64,000 bases of DNA. Origin: Microbacterium sp. (GTDB lineage Bacteria; Actinomycetota; Actinomycetes; Actinomycetales; Microbacteriaceae). Every line of letters begins with the position of its first letter. Position 1 is the stretch's first letter. The notes below the pieces were generated by a model, which saw only the letters and a list, made by a program, of their open reading frames with translations, ran no database searches and was not told the DNA's origin. A program made the translations under genes and the position numbers. The stretch spans positions 62,001-126,000 of the forward strand of contig JAEKKN010000017.1 of NCBI GenBank assembly GCA_019510305.1. Reading direction: 5' to 3'. This document shows positions 46,862 through 54,063 of the stretch, one piece after another.

Positions 46862-48565
46862 TCAGCGGTAGTCCCGGTCGCGGTGCTGGCCGGCCTCGTC
46901 TCCCGCGCCCACACGCGCCGCCTCGCGCGCACGCAGTTCGACGCGACGGATCTTGCCCGAGATGGTCTTGGGCAGTTCCGGCACGAACTCGATGATCCGC
47001 ACCCAGAGGTGCGACGACAGGCGGTCGTGTGCGTAGGCGAAGATCGCGCGGGCGGCATCCGCTTCGGCATCCGTCGCATCCGCCCGAAGGCACACGTACG
47101 CCTTCGGCACCGCGAGCCGCGTGGGATCGGGGCTGGGGATCACGGCCGCCTCGACGACGAGGTCGTGCTCGAGCAGCACCGACTCGAGCTCGAACGGCGA
47201 GATCTTGTAGTCGGAGGCCTTGAAGACGTCATCCGCCCGCCCGATGTAGGTCAGATAGCCCTCCGCGTCGCGCGTGGCGATGTCGCCGGTGTGGTGGAAT
47301 CCGCCGGTGCGGGACTGCGCCGTCTTGTCCGCATCGTCGTAGTAGCCGGCCATCAGCCCGAGCGGCGGTTGCGACAAGTCGAGGGCTATCTCTCCCTCGG
47401 CATCCGCCACAGCACCCGTCACCGGGTCGAGCAGCACGACCGGATAACCCGGAAGAGGTCGGCCCATCGAGCCGATCTTGACGGGCTGGCCGGGGGAGTT
47501 GCCGATGCAGGCCGTCATCTCCGTCTGTCCGAAGCCATCGCGGATCGTGCCACCCCAGGCACCCTGCACCCGTTCGATCACCTCGGGATTCAGCGGCTCT
47601 CCGGCGCCCACCAGCTCGCGCGGCGGACGGGTGAGCCGGCCGAGATCGGCCTGGATCAGCATCCGCCACACCGTCGGGGGAGCGCAGAACGTCGACACGT
47701 GATGCGCGTCCATCACCTGCATGAGGGCGTTCGCGTCGAAGCGGTCGTAGTTGTAGACGAACACGGTCGCCTCGGCGAGGAAGGGCGAGAAGAAGCTCGA
47801 CCACGCATGCTTCGCCCAGCCGGGGGAGGAGATGTTCAGGTGCACGTCGTCGGGCCGCACGCCCAGCCACCACATGGTCGACAGATGCCCGATCGGGTAC
47901 GACACGTGGGTGTGCTGCACGAGCTTGGGCCGGCTGGTGGTGCCGCTCGTGAAGTAGAGCAGGGCGGTGTCTGATGCCGGGGTCGCCGCCTCCGGTTCGA
48001 ACGCCGTCGGCGCATCCGCCGAGTCCTCGAACCGCATCCAGTCGACCGGGACGTCGTCTCCCACGCCGATGCGCAGCACGTCGACGCCGTCGAGCCGGCT
48101 CGCGAGCGAACCCAGGGTCACGACCGCGCGAGCGCGGCCGTGCTCGATGCGGTAGGCCAGATCGGATGCCGACAGCAGCGTCGAGGTGGGGATCGAGACC
48201 GCACCGATCTTGGTGATCGCGAGCATCACCTCCCACAGCTCGATCATGTTGCCGAGCATCACGATGACGTGGTCCCCACGGCGGACGCCGATGTCGATCA
48301 GCCAGTTCGCGACCTGGTCGGATCGGGCGGAGAGTTCGCCGTAGGTCCATGCGTGCAGGGACAGGTCGGCCTCGACGATCTGTACGGCGGGGCGGTCGGG
48401 TTTCTCGCCGGCGACGACGTCGAACCACTCCAGCGCGAAGTTGAACTCGCTCGGGCGCGGCCACGAGAAGCCCGCCCGCGCCGCCTCGTAGTCGGTGGCG
48501 TTCGCGAACAGGAAGTCGCGCATGTCGCGGATCGCGGTCGTCGCTGCGGTGGCTCTGCGGCTCAT
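46862..48565 (-). CDS. AMP-forming acyl-CoA synthetase (medium-chain/ACSM-like)
   Basis: A 567-residue adenylate-forming ligase. FNFALEWFDVVAGEKPDRPAVQIVE is the ACSM-like start. The AMP-binding P-loop is LLYFTSGTTSRPKLVQHTH, A5 is DGFGQTEMTACIGNSPG, the hinge follows FHHTGDIATRDAEGYLTYIGRADDVFKASDYKISPFELE, and the catalytic lysine is in LPKTISGKIRRVELR. It would activate a carboxylic acid (medium-chain, aromatic or branched) to its CoA ester through an acyl-adenylate. AAAGGAG supports ATG 48565. The Lrp gene lies upstream on the same strand, behind an inverted repeat. Confidence 0.93.
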   Translation of the reverse strand: MSRRATAATTAIRDMRDFLFANATDYEAARAGFSWPRPSEFNFALEWFDVVAGEKPDRPAVQIVEADLSLHAWTYGELSARSDQVANWLIDIGVRRGDHVIVMLGNMIELWEVMLAITKIGAVSIPTSTLLSASDLAYRIEHGRARAVVTLGSLASRLDGVDVLRIGVGDDVPVDWMRFEDSADAPTAFEPEAATPASDTALLYFTSGTTSRPKLVQHTHVSYPIGHLSTMWWLGVRPDDVHLNISSPGWAKHAWSSFFSPFLAEATVFVYNYDRFDANALMQVMDAHHVSTFCAPPTVWRMLIQADLGRLTRPPRELVGAGEPLNPEVIERVQGAWGGTIRDGFGQTEMTACIGNSPGQPVKIGSMGRPLPGYPVVLLDPVTGAVADAEGEIALDLSQPPLGLMAGYYDDADKTAQSRTGGFHHTGDIATRDAEGYLTYIGRADDVFKASDYKISPFELESVLLEHDLVVEAAVIPSPDPTRLAVPKAYVCLRADATDAEADAARAIFAYAHDRLSSHLWVRIIEFVPELPKTISGKIRRVELRAREAARVGAGDEAGQHRDRDYR

Positions 48566-48634
48566 TCGGTGCTCCTTTGCTTCATGTGCCGGTTCCATCC
48601 TGGCGTTCACCGCGGCGACGCGCGAGCGCGGCGC

Positions 48635-48697
48635 GACGAATCGCGGATGCGGTGACGATTCACGGATTCTTCTGCGTGACGGCATCCGCGATTCGTC
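48635..48697. repeat. perfect 16-base inverted repeat (family D)
   Basis: GACGAATCGCGGATGC (48635-48650) pairs perfectly with 48682-48697, with GGTGACG/CGTGAC elements inside. It lies between the Lrp stop and the acyl-CoA synthetase start and resembles the element at 15659-15741. Confidence 0.8.
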
Positions 48698-48722
48698 ATC
48701 GGCTCCGCAATCCGTTCGCGGG

Positions 48723-49190
48723 TCAGCGCGCGAGAAGCCCGCCGCCGTCGCGGAGCTCGAACACGAGCTGCGTCTCGGTGCCGCGCACGACGGGATGGAC
48801 GGTGATGTGCTCGAGCACGATGTCACGCAGCGCCGTCGCGTCCTGCACGGCGACGTGCACGAGGAAGTCGTCGACCCCCGCGACGTGGAACACTTGCAGC
48901 ACGCGGGGGATGCTCACCAGCGCGTCGAACAGCGCCGTGACCTTCTCCCCGGTGTGGTTCGCGAGACGCACCTTGATGATCGCCTGCAGCGGGAATCCGA
49001 GGGCGGCTCCGTCGACGCGGATGCGGGTGTCGCGGATGACGCCGCGCTCGCGCAGCGCCCGCACCCGGTGTGCGCACGTCGACTCGGCGAGGCCCAGCCG
49101 GTGCGCGAGGGACTTGTTCGTGATCTCGGCGTCGCGGGTCAGGACCGCGAGGATCTCGAGATCGACCTCATCGAGTTGCGCTTTCGCCAA
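48723..49190 (-). CDS. Lrp/AsnC family regulator
   Basis: A 155-residue Lrp-type regulator. The N-terminal HTH LDEVDLEILAVLTRDAEITNKSLAHRLGLAESTCAHRVRALRERGVI is followed by the RAM ligand-binding domain (LQAIIKVRLANHTGEK, VFHVAGVDDFLVHVAV). The start is TTG at 49190, supported by GAGGAGGGG seven bases upstream. It is divergent from the PLP sulfur-amino-acid enzyme across 112 bases, the usual place for an Lrp regulator that responds to an amino acid such as methionine; it may control that gene. Confidence 0.92.
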   Translation of the reverse strand: MAKAQLDEVDLEILAVLTRDAEITNKSLAHRLGLAESTCAHRVRALRERGVIRDTRIRVDGAALGFPLQAIIKVRLANHTGEKVTALFDALVSIPRVLQVFHVAGVDDFLVHVAVQDATALRDIVLEHITVHPVVRGTETQLVFELRDGGGLLAR

Positions 49191-49302
49191 CCGTACCCCT
49201 CCTCGGATGCCTGTGTCGGCTCAGAATAGCGAGAATCACACGATTGATCACGGATGCTGTCGAATCAGAGCGCATTCGTTGAGATTCAGTCAACGTGGAA
49301 GC

Positions 49303-50553
49303 ATGACTGCACCGCTGCATCCTGACACCGTCGCCGTCCACAGCGGCCGTTCCGACCTCCAAGGTCTCGGGGTCCATGCGCTGCCGATCGACCTCTCGAC
49401 GACGAACCCGCTTCCCGACATCGAACGGGGCGGCGAGTCGTACGAGGCCATGGCCACGGGCGGACGCCCGCCGGCCGACGGCAGCATGGTCTACGCGCGG
49501 CTGTGGAACCCCACGGTCGCCCGTTTCGAAGAGGCGCTCGCCGAGCTCGAGCACGCGGAGGCGTCGGTCGCATTCGCCTCGGGCATGGCGGCCATGACCG
49601 CGGTCATCCTCGCGCACGGCGCCGCCGCGGGGAAGCGCCACGTGGTCGCCGTGCGTCCGCTCTACGGCGGCACCGATCACCTGCTCGGCTCGGGGCTGCT
49701 GGGAGTCGAGACCACGTACTGCGAGCCTGACGAGGTCGCGTCGAGCATCCGACCCGATACGGGTCTCGTCGTCGTCGAGACCCCGGCGAACCCCACACTC
49801 GACATCGCAGACATCGCGGCCGTCGTCGCGCAGGCCGGCGGCGTTCCGGTGGTCGTCGACAACACCTTCGCGACGCCTGTGCTGCAGAACCCGATCGACC
49901 TGGGCGCGGCCATGTCGCTGCACAGCGCGACGAAGTACCTCGGCGGGCACGGCGACGTGATCGCCGGCGTGGTCGCGTGCAGCGAGCAGACCGCCGAGGC
50001 GCTGCGGCGGGTGCGCGCCGTCACCGGAGGACTGCTGCATCCGCTCGGCGCGTACCTGCTGCACCGCGGGCTCACGACCCTGCCCGTGCGCATGCGGGCC
50101 CAGCAGGAGAGCGCTCGTCGCATCGTGCAGTGGCTGATCGATCGGCCGGAGGTCGCCGAGGTGTTCTACCCCGGACTTAGAAGCAAGGGGTCTTACCCCG
50201 GACTCGACGGGGATCAGCACGGCATCCTCGAACGACAGATGCGCGGAACAGGCGCGATGATCGCGATGCGGATGCGGGGCGGCTTCGCCGCGGCATCCGC
50301 CGTCACCTCCGCCACCGAGCTGTTCACGCACGCCGTGTCGCTGGGCGGAGTCGACTCGCTCATCCAGCATCCGGCGGCGCTCACCCACCGGCCGGTGCCG
50401 CCGGAGGCGCGTCCCGCCGCCGACGTGCTGCGGCTGTCGATCGGGCTCGAGAACGCCGACGATCTCATCGCCGATCTCGCCCGGGCCTTCGCTGCACTGC
50501 CCGCCGACGAGACCGCCGGGGCGGCCCCGGCGGAGCTGCACGCGGTGCGCTGA
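49303..50553 (+). CDS. Cys/Met-metabolism PLP enzyme (methionine gamma-lyase / cystathionine lyase type)
   Basis: A 416-residue pyridoxal-phosphate enzyme of the gamma family. HPDTVAVHSGR opens it; YARLWNPTVARFEEALAELEHAEASVAFASGMAA and VVDNTFATPVLQNPIDLGA lead to the PLP lysine in LHSATKYLGGHGD (Lys211). The end VSLGGVDSLIQHPAALTHRPVPPEAR is standard. It would form or split cystathionine, or release methanethiol from methionine; the exact reaction is unclear. Oddity: residues 292-300 are a duplicated insertion made of rare codons (see 50167-50204). Divergent from an Lrp regulator. Confidence 0.9.
   Translation: MTAPLHPDTVAVHSGRSDLQGLGVHALPIDLSTTNPLPDIERGGESYEAMATGGRPPADGSMVYARLWNPTVARFEEALAELEHAEASVAFASGMAAMTAVILAHGAAAGKRHVVAVRPLYGGTDHLLGSGLLGVETTYCEPDEVASSIRPDTGLVVVETPANPTLDIADIAAVVAQAGGVPVVVDNTFATPVLQNPIDLGAAMSLHSATKYLGGHGDVIAGVVACSEQTAEALRRVRAVTGGLLHPLGAYLLHRGLTTLPVRMRAQQESARRIVQWLIDRPEVAEVFYPGLRSKGSYPGLDGDQHGILERQMRGTGAMIAMRMRGGFAAASAVTSATELFTHAVSLGGVDSLIQHPAALTHRPVPPEARPAADVLRLSIGLENADDLIADLARAFAALPADETAGAAPAELHAVR
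50167..50204 (+). repeat. 11-base direct repeat around a 27-base in-frame insertion
   Basis: TACCCCGGACT occurs at 50167-50177 and 50194-50204 inside the PLP enzyme gene. The 27 bases of one period code for nine extra residues (LRSKGSYPG) and use CTT, AGA and TCT, codons that are rare in this GC-rich DNA. Homologs usually pass from YPGL straight to the next segment. Confidence 0.8.
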
Positions 50554-50564
50554 GAGCAACCCCG

Positions 50565-51026
50565 CTACGGCAGGCGGATCGTCCCGGTCACCGCGTGCTC
50601 CGTCGGCATCCGATCGCGGTCGTAGGTGATCTCGCGGTAGCCGTGCGGCGTCGGCTTGCCGTCGTCGCCCAGGCTCACGAACACGATCTTGTCGATCGTG
50701 AGGATCCGCTTGCGCGTGATCATGTTGCGAGCCACCGCGCGCATCGTGAGCGAGGTGGTGCCGAAGTGCGTGGCCTTCAGGCCGATCTCGATCAGATCAC
50801 CCTGCACCGCGGATGCCTCGAACGTGATCTCCGAGATGTGCTTGGTCACCGCCCGGTGGTTGCCGAGCTGGACGATCGCGTAGATGGCCGCTTCCTCGTC
50901 GATCCATTTCAAGAGGCTTCCGCCGAACAGCGAGCCGTTCGCGTTGAGATCCTCGGGCCGAACCCACTTGCGCGTGCGGAAGTTCAGCCCGTCTTCCGAC
51001 CATGTCGGTTCCTTCTGCTTCGCCAT
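50565..51026 (-). CDS. acyl-CoA thioesterase (hotdog fold, YciA/ACOT-like)
   Basis: A 153-residue hotdog-fold thioesterase. VRPEDLNANGSLFGGSLLKWIDEEAAIYAI holds the catalytic Asn/Gly-Gly region and Asp-Glu of the BFIT/BACH/YciA group, followed by RAVTKHISEITFEASAVQGDLIEIG. The C-terminal TIDKIVFVSLGDDGKPTPHG matches. It would hydrolyse acyl-CoA to CoA and free acid in the cytoplasm. ATG 51026 has GGAG close upstream. Convergent with the PLP enzyme; divergent from clpP. Confidence 0.88.
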   Translation of the reverse strand: MAKQKEPTWSEDGLNFRTRKWVRPEDLNANGSLFGGSLLKWIDEEAAIYAIVQLGNHRAVTKHISEITFEASAVQGDLIEIGLKATHFGTTSLTMRAVARNMITRKRILTIDKIVFVSLGDDGKPTPHGYREITYDRDRMPTEHAVTGTIRLP

Positions 51027-51070
51027 GTCTCCGAGGGTAGGAGGGTCGTGAGTCGGGGGTGTTACAGCCC

Positions 51071-51101
51071 GGCTCCGCTGTCGGCAGAGCCGCTCAGGGC
51101 G
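51071..51101 (+). promoter_or_regulatory. candidate PopR- and ClgR-type sites before the clpP pair
   Basis: GGCTCCGCT (51071-51079) and GGCAGAGCC (51083-51091) are imperfect inverted arms around GTC, the layout of the Streptomyces PopR box (TTCTGCC-3N-GGCAGAA, from memory). Directly overlapping, CGCTCAGGGCG (51091-51101) fits the ClgR core CGCYNANRGCG. They end 42 bases before the first clpP ATG. Confidence 0.5.
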
Positions 51102-51143
51102 GATTCCGGAGCGGGGCCGGGGGGAGCGGGGGATGCTGGGCCC

Positions 51144-51758
51144 ATGAGCGAAGAGAACCCCATCCCGCAGTTCGGACCAGAAGCCCGCAGGGCGCTGTTC
51201 CACGAGCGCATCCTCGTGCTCGACGGAGCCCTCGACGACGACAACGGCACACTGCTGATGACGCAGCTGCTCACCCTGTCGGTCGAGGACCCGATAGCCG
51301 ACATCGCCCTGTGGATCCATTCGCCCGGCGGCTCGGTACCGTCGATGCTCGCGATCCGCGACCTCATGAAGCTCGTGCCGAACGACGTCTCGACCCTCGC
51401 ACTCGGCCTCGCCTGCAGCGCCGGGCAGTTCCTGCTCTCCGCGGGCGCTGCGGGCAAGCGCCGAGCGCTGCCGCACGCACGCATCCTCATGCATCAGGGG
51501 TCGGCGGGCATCGGCGGCTCCGCTGTCGAGATCGAGACGCAGGCGGACGATCTGCGGCACATGCGCGACACCGTGCTCGGGCTCATCTCCGACGACACCG
51601 GCCAGCCGCGCGAGCGCATCTTCGAGGACTCCCTGCACGACCGCTGGTACACCGCGCCCCAGGCGAAGGATTACGGTTTCATCGACGAGATCGTCTCGTC
51701 GTTCGCCGAGGTGATGCCGCGGCGCAGGGCCCGCGTCGGGCTGGGGGTGGACGCATGA
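51144..51758 (+). CDS. clpP: ClpP-like serine protease subunit with intact triad (ClpP3/4 type)
   Basis: A 204-residue ClpP paralog. The catalytic triad is complete: Ser92 in LGLACSAGQFLLSAG, His117 in ARILMHQGSAG and Asp162 in IFEDSLHDRWYTA. WIHSPGGSVPSMLAI is the conserved substrate-lining block. The LACSAGQ context differs from the usual GQAASMGA of housekeeping ClpP1/P2 and fits the actinobacterial ClpP3/P4 class. ATP-dependent Clp ATPases would feed it substrate. No clpX is adjacent, so this is not the main clpP1P2-clpX locus. The stop overlaps the second clpP ATG. Confidence 0.92.
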   Translation: MSEENPIPQFGPEARRALFHERILVLDGALDDDNGTLLMTQLLTLSVEDPIADIALWIHSPGGSVPSMLAIRDLMKLVPNDVSTLALGLACSAGQFLLSAGAAGKRRALPHARILMHQGSAGIGGSAVEIETQADDLRHMRDTVLGLISDDTGQPRERIFEDSLHDRWYTAPQAKDYGFIDEIVSSFAEVMPRRRARVGLGVDA

Positions 51759-52345
51759 GCAGCTACACGATCCCGAACGTCATCGCGCAGCATCCGCGTG
51801 GCGAACGCGTGATGGACGTCTACTCGCACCTGCTCGCCGAGCGGGTCGTCTACCTCGGCACCGGTATCGACGCCGGGGTCGCGAACGCCCTGATCGCCCA
51901 GCTGCTGCACCTCGACGCCGACAGTCCGGAGAGCGCTGTGCAGTTCTACATCAACAGCGAAGGCGGTGATCCGGGCGCGGCGCTGGCGATCTACGACACC
52001 ATGCAGCACATCCGCCCCGCGATCGCGACGACGTGCGTCGGACAGGCGATCGGCCCGGCGGCTCTGCTCGTCGCGGCCGGTGCGCCCGGTCAGCGGTCGG
52101 CGCTCACGCACGCCCGCATCGTGCTGCATCAGCCGGCCGGGCAGTCGCGCGGGGCGATCCCCGACCTGATCCTCGCGGCCGACGAGGTGGTGCGGGTGCG
52201 TGCCGACATGGAGTCTGTGCTCGCCAGGCATTCCGGCCGCAGGCTCGAAGAGCTCCGCGCCGACACCGACCGGGACCGCGTGTTCACCGCATCCGCCGCC
52301 CTGGAGTACGGGCTGATCGACTCGGTGCTGGGCGCGCGCGACTGA
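51755..52345 (+). CDS. clpP: ClpP paralog lacking the catalytic serine
   Basis: A 196-residue ClpP-fold protein. FYINSEGGDPGAALAIYDTMQHI, GLIDSVL and the His125 (IVLHQPAG) and Asp170 (ADTDRDRV) positions are conserved, but the nucleophile elbow reads VGQAIGPAALL where active ClpP has VGQAASMGA: Ser is replaced by Gly100. The fold and ring contacts look normal, so it is likely a structural or regulatory partner of the active subunit, like ClpR in plants and cyanobacteria. It overlaps the first clpP gene (ATGA), which suggests a mixed ring. Confidence 0.92.
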   Translation: MSSYTIPNVIAQHPRGERVMDVYSHLLAERVVYLGTGIDAGVANALIAQLLHLDADSPESAVQFYINSEGGDPGAALAIYDTMQHIRPAIATTCVGQAIGPAALLVAAGAPGQRSALTHARIVLHQPAGQSRGAIPDLILAADEVVRVRADMESVLARHSGRRLEELRADTDRDRVFTASAALEYGLIDSVLGARD

Positions 52346-52356
52346 GCGGTACGGGC

Positions 52357-52457
52357 GACCGCTCCCCGGGCGCTTTACTTCGGGGGCCGACGCGCCAGAT
52401 CAGGGGACCGTTTCGCGGTCTCGTCCACGGATCTGGCGTGTAGTCCCCGGGAGCGGT
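52357..52457. repeat. three-level nested inverted repeat (family A)
   Basis: Outer arms GACCGCTCCCCGGG (52357-52370) and CCCCGGGAGCGGT (52445-52457); middle arms ACGCGCCAGATC (52390-52401) and GATCTGGCGTGT (52430-52441); centre GACCG-TTTCG-CGGTC. It separates the convergent clpP and popR-like genes and probably terminates both. It shares its core with 13513-13566 and 52933-53000. Confidence 0.8.
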
Positions 52458-52539
52458 GTGGCCGGGGACGGCCCCAAGGGCGGATGCGAGGCGGATGCCG
52501 GTGAATGCGAGCCGGCGTCCGGCCGAATGACGGGCAGGC

Positions 52540-52875
52540 TCAGGCGGCCAGCGCGAAGGCTCCGCGTCCGGAGGACACGGCGGCGGATGCCGGCGCCGAC
52601 CGCAGTTCGTCGGCGACCGAGCTCGTGAGCTCGATGAGCGACGTGTCGAGTGCCCCCGCGATCGCTGCGATCATCTCGCTCGACGGCTCCTTCAGCCCAC
52701 GCTCGACCTCAGAGAGGTACTGCGGTGAGACGCCCGCCTTCTCGGCGGTCTCGGTCAGCGTCTCCTCGCGGTCATGTCGGCGGCGGCGCAGTTGGTCGCC
52801 GAGCAGGTGCCGCCACAGCGGCTCCGGGTCGGCGGGACGACGGGGTGCACGGGGGAACGGGACGATGTCGGCCAT
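52540..52875 (-). CDS. popR: PopR/ClgR-like XRE activator of clp genes
   Basis: A 111-residue HTH protein. WRHLLGDQLRRRRHDREETLTETAEKAGVSPQYLSEVERGLKEPSSEMIAAIAGALDTSLIEL (about residues 20-82) is very close to the XRE domain of ClgR and PopR, actinobacterial activators of clp protease genes. The C-terminus ends in FALAA; PopR and ClgR are known to be degraded by ClpP1P2 through C-terminal alanines, so this looks like an intrinsic degron. It lies next to the clpP pair, as PopR does in Streptomyces. GTGAGGC precedes ATG 52875. The symbol is by analogy. Confidence 0.8.
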   Translation of the reverse strand: MADIVPFPRAPRRPADPEPLWRHLLGDQLRRRRHDREETLTETAEKAGVSPQYLSEVERGLKEPSSEMIAAIAGALDTSLIELTSSVADELRSAPASAAVSSGRGAFALAA

Positions 52876-52913
52876 GCCTCACGATAATCCGCACCCGCGC
52901 CTCGGTCGAAGCA

Positions 52914-52932
52914 GTTCTGCTCAGAGCAGAAC
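52914..52932 (-). promoter_or_regulatory. perfect palindrome at the popR-like promoter
   Basis: GTTCTGCTCAGAGCAGAAC is a perfect 9-1-9 palindrome, 39 bases upstream of the regulator's ATG. Read as TTCTGCT-CAG-AGCAGAA it differs at one base per arm from the PopR box as I recall it, with the same three-base spacer. Autoregulation is likely. Confidence 0.75.
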
Positions 52933-53000
52933 GGGGGTCGACACGCCACATCGGGGGACGGAATCGCGAAACGGGCCCCCGATCTGGCGCGTCGCCCCCC
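52933..53000. repeat. inverted repeat of family A upstream of the popR-like gene
   Basis: The arm 52933-52960 (GGGGGTCGACACGCCACATC and following) pairs with 52972-53000, with three or four mismatches. It directly adjoins the palindrome at 52914 and ends 34 bases before the stop of the next regulator gene. Confidence 0.8.
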
Positions 53001-53033
53001 GGAGGGCATCGGCTGAATGCGTCGGGGCGCGAA

Positions 53034-53945
53034 TCAGGCCTCGGCGTGGTCGGGGGCCGATGCGGGCGAAGCGGTGTCGGCTCCGGTCGAAGCGGGTGCC
53101 GCAGCATCCGTCGCCGCCCAGCTGGCCAGCAGCGTCAGCTTCTCCGCCGACGACGTGCCGGGTTCGGCGGTGTAGGTCGACAGCTGCAGGCCCGGATCGG
53201 CGGGAAGCTCGAACGCCTCGTATGTCAGTTCCATCTCGCCGACGATCGGATGGTTGATGCGCTTGGTTCCGGTGCGGTGGTAGCGCACGTCGTGTGCCGC
53301 CCACAGCGTGCGGAACCGTTCGCTGCGCGTCGAGAGCTCGCCGACCAGATCGGTGAGCTTCTTGTCGTACGGGTCGCGACCGGCGTCGCCCCGCATGGCG
53401 GCGACGAGCTCACGTGTGTTGCGCTCCCACTCCGGGTAGAAGTCACGGGCTGCCGGATCCAGGAACGCGAAACGCGCACTGTTCGGCGCCGGGTACGCGA
53501 AGACCGGCAGATACAAGGCGCGCCCGAGCGCATTGCCCGCCAGGTAGTCGAAGTAGTTGTTGCGCACGACGGCGGGCGCCTCGGTCATCGCGTCGAGCAG
53601 GCGCAGGATGCTGGGGCGCAGCCCGGTGGCCTTCTTGCGCGGCTTGCGTGCCACCGGTGAGGCGTTGGCCGTGCGGGCGAGGTCGAACAGATGCGCGGTC
53701 TCGGCGTCGTCGAGTTGCAGCGCGCGGGCGAGCGCATCGAGCACGGTGTTCGATACGCCCGACAGATCACCGCGCTCGAGCCTCGTGTAGTAGTCGACGC
53801 TGACCCCGGCGAGCAGCGACACCTCTTCGCGGCGCAGCCCGGGTACCCGGCGATTGCCGCCGAACGCAGGAAGGCCCGCCTGATCGGGGGTGAGGCGCGC
53901 GCGCCTCGACGAGAGGAATTCGCGCACGTCGCTGCGTGTGTCCAT
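53034..53945 (-). CDS. XRE regulator with MmyB-like ligand-binding domain
   Basis: A 303-residue regulator. The N-terminal HTH (LSSRRARLTPDQAGLPAFGGNRRVPGLRREEVSLLAGVSVDYYTRLERGDLSGVSNTVLDALARALQLD) has the typical insert GNRRVPGLRREEVA of actinobacterial MmyB-type proteins. The C-terminal PAS-like fatty-acid-binding domain includes VVRNNYFDYLAGNALGRALY, FAFLDPAARDFYPEWERNTRELVAAMR and HPIVGEMELTYEAFELP. Such genes sit divergent from an oxidoreductase gene that they control; here the aldo/keto reductase starts 119 bases away. No clear ribosome site; the start may be leaderless. Confidence 0.9.
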   Translation of the reverse strand: MDTRSDVREFLSSRRARLTPDQAGLPAFGGNRRVPGLRREEVSLLAGVSVDYYTRLERGDLSGVSNTVLDALARALQLDDAETAHLFDLARTANASPVARKPRKKATGLRPSILRLLDAMTEAPAVVRNNYFDYLAGNALGRALYLPVFAYPAPNSARFAFLDPAARDFYPEWERNTRELVAAMRGDAGRDPYDKKLTDLVGELSTRSERFRTLWAAHDVRYHRTGTKRINHPIVGEMELTYEAFELPADPGLQLSTYTAEPGTSSAEKLTLLASWAATDAAAPASTGADTASPASAPDHAEA

Positions 53946-54063
53946 GCCGTCGACGCTACGCCCTGAGCGCGCCCCGAGACAGGTACTGGCGTAACCACTC
54001 TGCCCGTGACGGGGGTTCCATCAGGACCTCCCTTTCCCGCACAACTGCGCCCACACTGGGGGG

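Noticed and set aside
51755..52345. Second clpP as a decaying pseudogene
   Set aside because: Only the serine is lost; frame, length, fold motifs and the other triad residues are intact and translation is coupled to the active subunit.
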